Below are positions 1 to 4,973 of a DNA stretch of 14,277 bases, piece by piece. The position numbers and the translations under genes were made by a program. Every line of letters begins with the position of its first letter. The stretch's first letter is position 1. The DNA is from DATJUF01 sp035502655 (GTDB lineage: Bacteria > Desulfobacterota > Binatia > Binatales > Binataceae), in NCBI GenBank assembly GCA_035502655.1, contig DATJUF010000109.1, positions 1 to 14,277 of the forward strand, read 5' to 3'. Below the pieces are notes generated by a model. That model was not told the DNA's origin, searched no databases, and saw nothing but the letters and a program-made list of their open reading frames with translations.

Positions 1-1
1 G

Positions 2-223
2 CTCAAGGCGCGCGGCTATTTCGTGCCGCTTGAACATGCCGAAATCGGAACATGGCCGATCGAGAATTTTCCGGCGCATTTCGAGTCTACGGCCGTGAAT
101 GTCGGCGGGCCGATCGGGCGAGCCTCGCCGGTGATGGGTCAAGATAACGAGTACGTCTATCGCGAAATTCTGGGTCTCAGCAACGCCGAAATCGAAACAC
201 TGCGCGAGGAATGGACGATTTGA
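2..223 (+). CDS. CaiB/BaiF (family III) CoA-transferase, C-terminal fragment
   Basis: The reading frame is open from the left edge and ends in TGA at 221-223, so only the last 73 residues are in the window. It contains GYFVPLEH, a GRASPVMGQDNEYVYREILGLS block and a terminal LREEW. Together these match the C-terminus of family III CoA-transferases, where the usual form is a hydrophobic strand with E/H, then P-x-GE/Q-hN-x-x-V-Y, then L-x-x-xEI-x-x-L. These enzymes move CoA between carboxylic acids and act in the cytoplasm. The catalytic Asp lies upstream of the window, so activity and substrate cannot be judged. The stop overlaps the start of the next gene, another family III CoA-transferase, so the two are very probably co-transcribed and may be subunits of one enzyme. 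Family assignment is fairly sure; substrate is unknown. Confidence 0.85.
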   Translation, partial: LKARGYFVPLEHAEIGTWPIENFPAHFESTAVNVGGPIGRASPVMGQDNEYVYREILGLSNAEIETLREEWTI

Positions 224-1485
224 ATACCGAAGCATTACTGGGTTCGGCGCTCGAAGGGCTGACGGTTCTGGAGGCCGGCGACGAGCGTGGTGAATTTGCC
301 GCGATGCTGCTGGGGTCATTGGGCGCGCACGTGATCAAGCTGGAGCAGCACGAAGGTTCGGCTTCGCGGCGTCTCGGCCCCTTTACCACGGCTGATCACG
401 ATCCGGAGCACAGTCTCCACTTCGCGCGCTACAATCTCGGCAAGCGAAGCGTCAGAATCGACGCAAATCATCCGCAAGCGGGCGCAGTGATCCAGCGGCT
501 GGCGGCAAAGGCTGACGTGATTCTCGATTCGGGCGAAGCGGCTGATGTCGCCGAGCGGCTCAAACTTTATCGCGAGTTACAGGCGTCAAAGCCGCGGCTG
601 GTGATATGCACGTTGACGCCATTCGGGCTGGACGGTCCCTATCGCGACTTGAAGATGACCGACCTGACCCATCTGGCGCTGGGCGGAGTGATGATGTCGT
701 GTGGTTACGATCCGTCAAAAGACGGCACCTACGACACGCCGCCGATCGCACCCGGGATGTGGCAGGCATACCATATCGCAGGAGAGCACGCGGTAATCGC
801 GATTCTGGGCGTGCTCAATGCGCGCGAGCTTACCGGCGAAGGCGATGTTATAGACGTTTCGATTCACGAGGCGGTGAGCACCTGCACTGAAGTCGCGATG
901 CCAACCTATATCTACGCTAAGGCGATCGTGAAGCGGCAGACCGGACGCCATGCCGCCGAAAAACCCACCCGTCCGTGGCTCAGACGGACCAAGGATGGCC
1001 GTTACGTCAAGGGTTTCTTGTTCTGGAGCGGGCACGAACGGCGGACGATTGCGGCGATGCTGACCGAGGCGGGAATCGAGCATGATCTTGATTCCGAGGC
1101 CTATCGCGAACTCGTGAAAAGCGCGCCGTCAGAGGCGGCTAGTCATTTCAATGCGATGGTGGACAAGCTCGCCGCGGCATACACGGCTGAAGAATTATAC
1201 CATCGCGCACAAGCCAAAGGGTTGTTGTGGGCCAGCGTGCGCTATCCCGAAGAGAATCTCGATGACCCGCATTTTCAGGCGCGCGGCAGCTTCGCGCCGA
1301 TCAATCATCCAGAATTGGGGAGGGATTTGTATTATCCGGTCTCAGTCGCGACCGACGGGCATGACCGCGTGATCGGCGTCGCCGGCCGCGCTCCGCGGCT
1401 CGGGGAGCATACGAAAGAGGTACTGGGCGAGGCTGGCTACAGCGCGGCGGAAATCGCGGCGTTGAGTGGCAGCGGCGCGATCTGA
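211..1485 (+). CDS. CaiB/BaiF (family III) CoA-transferase, complete
   Basis: The protein is 424 residues, a normal length for this family. Seen in the sequence: an N-terminal LEGLTVLEAGD...GSLGAHVIKLEQ segment (residues ~14-46, the Rossmann-like opening of the fold), YNLGKRSV (~74-81), GPYRDLKMTDLTHLALGG around residues 142-159 with the likely catalytic Asp at D151, and a C-terminal APRLGEHTKEVLGE. In the family the Asp carries CoA as an aspartyl-CoA thioester while CoA passes between two acids. Substrates cannot be read from the sequence. ATG 211 overlaps the upstream gene by 13 bp, with GAGGA directly against it. The in-frame TTG at 220 would have that GAGGA at a better distance (9 nt), so the true start may be three codons later. 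Overlapping family III pairs are known as heteromeric enzymes, for example benzylsuccinate CoA-transferase BbsEF; that role here is inference. Confidence 0.9.
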   Translation: MDDLNTEALLGSALEGLTVLEAGDERGEFAAMLLGSLGAHVIKLEQHEGSASRRLGPFTTADHDPEHSLHFARYNLGKRSVRIDANHPQAGAVIQRLAAKADVILDSGEAADVAERLKLYRELQASKPRLVICTLTPFGLDGPYRDLKMTDLTHLALGGVMMSCGYDPSKDGTYDTPPIAPGMWQAYHIAGEHAVIAILGVLNARELTGEGDVIDVSIHEAVSTCTEVAMPTYIYAKAIVKRQTGRHAAEKPTRPWLRRTKDGRYVKGFLFWSGHERRTIAAMLTEAGIEHDLDSEAYRELVKSAPSEAASHFNAMVDKLAAAYTAEELYHRAQAKGLLWASVRYPEENLDDPHFQARGSFAPINHPELGRDLYYPVSVATDGHDRVIGVAGRAPRLGEHTKEVLGEAGYSAAEIAALSGSGAI

Positions 1486-1577
1486 AGATGTGCGGAACCT
1501 CGGCTATTCACGTCTTGGCCCGCTTCCGTCGCCGCTTGCGCTTTGGTGATCAATCCTGGCGATCAGGACTTGCTCAA
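1486..1577. other. Intergenic gap between convergent genes, with weak stem-loop
   Basis: This 92-bp gap separates the stop of the CoA-transferase from the stop of the convergent dioxygenase-family gene. TCCTG (1554-1558) and CAGGA (1564-1568) form a five-base-pair stem with a five-base loop. No T tract follows on either strand, so I do not call it an intrinsic terminator. I see no further gene here. Confidence 0.3.
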
Positions 1578-1943
1578 TCAGCCTTTGGCGATGATGGCCT
1601 TCAGGATCGCCAGGCGTAGTTCGAGCTTGGCGCCGAGCCATAATGCATGTTCGGCATGATCCCGATACGCGTCGCCGGTGTTCGGATGAACCAGCACGGT
1701 TAGGCCGGCGCGGTTAAGCATCAGCCACGGCACCAGGCGCGGGAATTGATCAGGTGCGAACGCCACTTGATACATCGGCTCCGGATGCGGGCCAACCGGC
1801 TCATCGCGCCAGCGGCCTAGCTCAACTTTGAAAGTCTTCTGGATCTCTTCGCGCACAGCGGCAGCGGCCGGCCGCGATTCCGTATCGTAATAGATATGCG
1901 CGTGATAGCTTTCAATAGATGCTGGATCGGTAAAGTTAGACAT
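1578..1943 (-). CDS. DOPA 4,5-dioxygenase family protein (PF08883 type)
   Basis: A 121-residue cytoplasmic protein without signal peptide. The family signature is clear: SYHAHIYYD at residues 12-20 (H14, H16), HPEPMYQVAF at 53-62 (H53), WLMLNRAGLTVLVHPNTGD at 73-91 (H86) and DHAEHALWLG at 95-104 (H96, H99). The repeated histidines are the expected metal ligands and active-site residues. Characterised plant and fungal relatives open the ring of L-DOPA during betalain or muscaflavin synthesis; most bacterial members have no proven substrate. Length is typical for a single-domain bacterial member. A GAGGAG Shine-Dalgarno lies just upstream of the ATG (minus-strand reading of 1947-1952), a slightly short spacing. 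The gene is single, convergent with the CoA-transferase and divergent from the pilin-like gene. Family assignment is strong; the reaction in this organism is not known. Confidence 0.88.
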   Translation of the reverse strand: MSNFTDPASIESYHAHIYYDTESRPAAAAVREEIQKTFKVELGRWRDEPVGPHPEPMYQVAFAPDQFPRLVPWLMLNRAGLTVLVHPNTGDAYRDHAEHALWLGAKLELRLAILKAIIAKG

Positions 1944-2233
1944 TCTCTCCTCACAAAGCCATGCTGAACTACGGTGTCAGACGGCTCTAAGTTTACAGCA
2001 CATGATTGGTCTTTGAACTGCCACCATAGCGAGCTCTATCAGGCGAGACGAACAGCCGAAAATGGCTACGGAAGTTAAGCGCCGCCAACGGGCAGCGGCG
2101 GTTAGGCGCTAACCGCTGGAATGCGGCGAAACAGGTAAGTTTTAGTATAGAGACGGTGAATGATGGTGCGAATTGCTATTTATTAGTGTGAATTGTTTAC
2201 GCACGACGTGTTGACTAACATGATACGTATGGG
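1944..2233. other. AT-richer intergenic region with strong stem-loops
   Basis: These 290 bp separate the divergent dioxygenase-family and pilin-like genes. AT content rises from about 2120 onward, unlike the surrounding genes. The middle (about 2053-2118) is rich in inverted repeats, listed separately. A loose promoter-like pair, TTGTTT at 2193-2198 and TAACAT at 2216-2221 with a 17-bp spacer, would suit the pilin-like gene, but it matches the sigma-70 consensus poorly. I see no gene in this stretch. Confidence 0.4.
2053..2118 (+). other. Inverted-repeat cluster upstream of the pilin-like gene (possible leader RNA)
   Basis: Seen directly: AGCC-GAAAAT-GGCT near 2054-2067; a perfect 7-bp stem CGGTTAG (2099-2105), loop GCG, CTAACCG (2109-2115), extended by CAG (2093-2095) with CTG (2116-2118) across a three-base bulge; and a competing imperfect pairing of TTAAGCGCC (from 2076) with GGCGCTAA (to 2112). 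Two mutually exclusive pairings could mean a structured or switching RNA. No T tract follows, so it is not a simple terminator. Whether it is transcribed is unknown. Confidence 0.35.
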
Positions 2234-2554
2234 ATGCTTATAGCAAGTTTCGGATCACTACTGTGGATCATTAATATGGTTTACGGATGTTTAACCAAAA
2301 GCCGTCTATGGCCTAGTGCTGAAAGGTCGCCCGAGCCTGAAATCGGGATGTTAAACCGACGAGCCTTGGGTGCGTATTCAAATGTTTTGGGTAGCCGTGT
2401 CTGGCTATTGCGGGGGCAGACGACAACCGAATACGTTCTAGTACTCGTCGCTGCAGCGATCCTCGTCTTGCTAGCGTACGAGGTTTTGGGGCAGCAGATC
2501 AGCAGCACGGTCGCGGCCGTCAACACAACCGTACTATCAGTGACAGGCCACTAA
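2234..2554 (+). CDS. Flp/TadE-like pilin with class III-type prepilin signal
   Basis: A 106-residue reading frame. Residues 60-66 read GQTTTEY, the prepilin-peptidase motif of Flp-type (type IVb) pilins: cleavage after the Gly would leave Q at +1 and Glu at +5 followed by Tyr. The next segment, VLVLVAAAILVLLAY, is the expected hydrophobic helix. The remaining ~24 residues (VLGQQISSTVAAVNTTV) resemble the short tail of Flp pilins. The product would be inserted in the inner membrane and assembled into a pilus or pseudopilus. The 60 residues before the cleavage site are too long for a Flp leader, so the true start is probably ATG 2348 (leader MLNRRALGAY...RG, 22 residues) or ATG 2276. No start has a convincing Shine-Dalgarno. 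No tad/rcp assembly or prepilin peptidase gene is present in the window, so it is an orphan here. Pilin-like assignment is good, exact class less so. Confidence 0.65.
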   Translation: MLIASFGSLLWIINMVYGCLTKSRLWPSAERSPEPEIGMLNRRALGAYSNVLGSRVWLLRGQTTTEYVLVLVAAAILVLLAYEVLGQQISSTVAAVNTTVLSVTGH

Positions 2555-2925
2555 CCTCGCCGAGCAAGCTAGCCTATCAGATGAACAGGATAGCTCCCGC
2601 AGCTTCGGTTTGCCTTCCTGTTTGATCTTTACCCGCGAATCCAAACTCAGCGCAGAATCTCTAAGCGCAATCTTGTTACAGTCAATTAGCCCGGCTGCGT
2701 TCGATGTTGCCTTTGTTTTCTAGATCGAAGCGGTACGTCGATATCAGCTCTATTCTTGTCCATGCTTCCTATTAACTGAGTGATTCTAGGCTATTCCTAT
2801 TATTATTGAGCAAAGCTATGCAATATAGCGGGCGTCACTTGCTTGCAAGCAACGCGAAGCGTTACGGAGCAGCACAGCCCAGCGCTCGCTGGTGCGAGTC
2901 TCAAATGACTGGCCGGTGGTTCTGA
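2555..2925. other. 371-bp AT-richer intergenic region, no gene seen
   Basis: I see no convincing gene here. It is AT-richer than its surroundings, especially near 2740-2830. A short inverted repeat, CTATC/GATAG, lies just after the pilin stop (about 2573-2592) without a T tract. The last 90 bases hold a cluster of palindromes, listed separately. A six-codon reading frame, ATG 2905 to TGA 2923-2925, abuts the TTG start of the kinase gene. Confidence 0.5.
2839..2898 (+). repeat. Cluster of three palindromes before the hybrid kinase gene
   Basis: Three consecutive dyads are visible: a perfect 14-bp palindrome TTGCTTGCAAGCAA (2839-2852); AACGC-GAA-GCGTT (2851-2863), sharing its first two bases with the palindrome; and CTCGC-TGGT-GCGAG (2885-2898). 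They lie 28-87 bp upstream of the TTG start. They could be an operator, a structured 5' leader, or both. No T tract follows. Confidence 0.45.
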
Positions 2926-4647
2926 TTGCGCGAAATTATCCTCAAGTGGCTGCTCTCATGGCGACGGTGGAAACTCGGCGCCACAAGCCCTCAACCGAAG
3001 CCACCAGCCAGGCCAGCCGATCCTGATCACATGTACGCCGCAGTGATAGCGGCTCGGGAAGAGGCGTTGGCGGCAGTACAGGCTAAGAGCGCCTTCCTAT
3101 CAAATATGTCGCACGAGTTGCGTTCGCCGATGAACGCGATGCTCGGAATGGCCGAATTACTGGCCGACACGCAGCTCAACGAAGAACAGCGCCACTATCT
3201 CGATGTGATCGTAGGCAACGGTAAAGCATTGCTCGCCCTGGTCAACGACATCCTGGATTTTGCCCGCGCCGAGAGCGGCAATCTCAAGCTCGAAGCGGCG
3301 GAATTTAATCTAATCGAATTGGTGGAGGGAGTTGCCGAAACCCTGGCTCCTGAGGCCCATCGCAAGGGGCTGGAATTGAGCGTGCAGATTGGCATAGATG
3401 TGCCGTTCGTCGCGATTGGCGACTATCGGCGGCTGCAACAGATTCTGATGAATCTGGCTGGCAATGCGATCAAGTTCACTGTCACCGGTGAAGTCGCGAT
3501 CGTGGTTACAAGGGAACCAGGCGCCGCCGGAGTGATTCGCGTCAGTGTGATTGATACCGGAATAGGGATTGAAGCAGCCGAGCATGAGCGGATTTTTGCC
3601 AGTTATGCGCAGGCGGCAACGCGTCCGGCCGCACCGCCCGGCAGCGGGCTAGGATTAGCTATCGTCAAGCAGCTAACCGAGTTGATGGGCGGAAGAGTAT
3701 CGCTTGAAAGTGCGCCTGGAGCGGGCAGCAGCTTTCACTGCGCGATTCGGCTGGGTTATCGGCCGCGTGCAAACCACAATGACGAATACGAGTGGAGGCG
3801 AACATTAGCCGGTCGTAAGCTCTTGCTGGACGGGGGTCTGGAACACGCCAGAGCGGCGCTCGCGGCAACCCTGGCCAGCTTCGGCGCGACGGTTCAGCAG
3901 GTGCACAGCGCCATTGAGTTAGCGGCAGCAATCAATGCGAAGCCGCAAGCTGACGCTCTGCTCATCGATATGCCAGCGGCAGGAACCGATTCCGCTGTGA
4001 CGAACGCGATAAACAGGATGGTGGAGGCTGCGCGAACGGCCTCGCTACCGGTAATCGCACTGATACCGGTGCCTGACCGCACGGCATGGTTGAGACGCCT
4101 GGTTGATTTGGGGATACGTCATTATGCGATCAAGCCAGCGCGGCGCGCCGAGTTGAGTACGGCAATCAGGGCGGCACTGGCAGGAGTGGAAACAGATTCG
4201 CGCTCAGGCTGCGAGCATCGTACCGTTGAAACGCCGAGTCAGCGGCTGCCAGCGATGCGAATACTGGTAGCGGATGATGCCGAAGACAATCGAATGCTGA
4301 TTCAAGCCTATTTACGGGAGAGTGGCTGCCAGCTTGATTTAGCTGGCAGCGGTGCGGAGGCGATGGCTTACTACAAGCAACATCGCTACGACGTGGTGCT
4401 GATGGACCTGCATATGCCCGGGACCGACGGTTACGAGGCGATTCGGCAAATGCGGGCCTGGGAGCAGGCGCGCGGACTGGAGCGTACTCCGATAATCGCG
4501 CTGACGGCAGCGGTACTTGAGGATGCGGTCCGGCAGAGTCTCGATGCGGGTTGCGATACCCATCTAAGCAAACCAGTGAAGCGCTCAACGCTGTTCAGCA
4601 TATTGCGCGAGGCGGCAGCACCATCACGGCAGGCGGGACTGGGATAA
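2926..4647 (+). CDS. Hybrid sensor histidine kinase, HisKA-HATPase-REC-REC, no sensor domain
   Basis: 573 residues. A short basic N-terminus (1-35) has no membrane span; 36-57 looks like a coiled coil. HisKA follows with FLSNMSHELRSPMNAM and phospho-acceptor H63. HATPase motifs are NLAGNAIKF (N box, ~176-184), VIDTGIGI (~208-215) and GSGLGLAIVKQL (~239-250). Residues ~296-418 form a degenerate receiver: D348 and K403 are kept, but the acidic pair is reduced and the Thr is lost. Residues 444-563 form a canonical receiver with D450/D451, D494 in VLMDLHMPG, T527 and K549. No HPt or output domain follows. An in-frame TGA at 2923-2925 forces a start at or after 2926; TTG 2926, with GGTGG six bases before it, is the best choice, and the next ATG is at 3031. 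The product should autophosphorylate and pass phosphate internally, then to an HPt encoded elsewhere. Input probably comes from a partner protein. Architecture is certain, signal unknown. Confidence 0.93.
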   Translation: MREIILKWLLSWRRWKLGATSPQPKPPARPADPDHMYAAVIAAREEALAAVQAKSAFLSNMSHELRSPMNAMLGMAELLADTQLNEEQRHYLDVIVGNGKALLALVNDILDFARAESGNLKLEAAEFNLIELVEGVAETLAPEAHRKGLELSVQIGIDVPFVAIGDYRRLQQILMNLAGNAIKFTVTGEVAIVVTREPGAAGVIRVSVIDTGIGIEAAEHERIFASYAQAATRPAAPPGSGLGLAIVKQLTELMGGRVSLESAPGAGSSFHCAIRLGYRPRANHNDEYEWRRTLAGRKLLLDGGLEHARAALAATLASFGATVQQVHSAIELAAAINAKPQADALLIDMPAAGTDSAVTNAINRMVEAARTASLPVIALIPVPDRTAWLRRLVDLGIRHYAIKPARRAELSTAIRAALAGVETDSRSGCEHRTVETPSQRLPAMRILVADDAEDNRMLIQAYLRESGCQLDLAGSGAEAMAYYKQHRYDVVLMDLHMPGTDGYEAIRQMRAWEQARGLERTPIIALTAAVLEDAVRQSLDAGCDTHLSKPVKRSTLFSILREAAAPSRQAGLG

Positions 4648-4710
4648 ATCGCCACCATAAACCCGTTATCCGGGGGCAAAATTCAAGCCTTGTAAATAAG
4701 TTAGCAAGTG

Positions 4711-4740
4711 TTGATGACTAGCAGTCAATTTTTGATGACT
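4711..4740. repeat. Direct and inverted TGACT repeats, operator-like
   Basis: TTGATGACT occurs at 4711-4719 and 4732-4740, exactly 21 bp (two helical turns) apart. The first copy also forms a perfect dyad, TGACT-AGC-AGTCA (4715-4727). Phased sites like this can bind a dimeric regulator, but no regulator is known and such short repeats can arise by chance. Confidence 0.3.
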
Positions 4741-4779
4741 GAAACACAGATCGTATCATTAAGAGACGCGCGAGCCTGA

Positions 4780-4806
4780 GGCTGTGCCGCAATGCGGCAA
4801 GCAGCC
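4780..4806 (+). other. Strong stem-loop in the inter-kinase region
   Basis: GGCTG TGCCGC (4780-4790), loop AAT, GCGGCA (4794-4799), then CAGCC (4802-4806) after a two-base bulge: eleven base pairs in all. Only three T follow, so it is a weak candidate for a terminator of the upstream kinase. It may instead be part of a leader. Confidence 0.4.
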
Positions 4807-4962
4807 CTTTGGCTAAAAACAGCGCACATGGCGGATATTGGGCTTTTTCTACATTGAGCAGAGTTCTATTACTCTCCCACTGGCACTGTGCTTGCTGCGT
4901 ACAATCTGACAATTGCGGAATGGGGAAAGACGCTGCCTCTTAGAACATTACAAGGCAAGAGC

Positions 4963-4967
4963 AAGGA
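4963..4967 (+). promoter_or_regulatory. Ribosome binding site supporting TTG start at 4974
   Basis: AAGGA lies six bases before TTG 4974. The next in-frame ATG (5097) has no comparable site, so this favours the TTG start for the second kinase. Confidence 0.5.
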
Positions 4968-4973
4968 TAGAAT

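Larger units (their letters stand above)
4648..4973. other. 326-bp intergenic region between the two kinase genes
   Basis: I see no convincing gene here. It contains an inverted repeat TGACT-AGC-AGTCA (4715-4727), a further TGACT at 4736-4740 within a direct repeat TTGATGACT (4711-4719 and 4732-4740, 21 bp apart), and a strong stem-loop at 4780-4806. The length suggests the second kinase has its own promoter or leader rather than close coupling to the first. No promoter matches the consensus well. Confidence 0.45.

Noticed and set aside
2074..2115. An integron attC site
   Set aside because: GTTAAGC and GTTAGGC fit the GTTRRRY core, but no correctly oriented and spaced RYYYAAC partner, no integrase and no cassette array are present.
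2041..2125. A cyclic-di-GMP (GEMM) riboswitch upstream of the pilin-like gene
   Set aside because: GACGAACAGCC...GGCTACGG has a passing likeness to the GEMM core, and such switches do control pili, but the GNRA-capped stem before it and the GGGTTACCG-like closing segment are not found. Kept only as an unassigned structured region.
4780..4806. Intrinsic terminator for the first kinase
   Set aside because: The stem is strong, but only three T follow and it lies about 130 bp past the stop, so it is listed only as a stem-loop.
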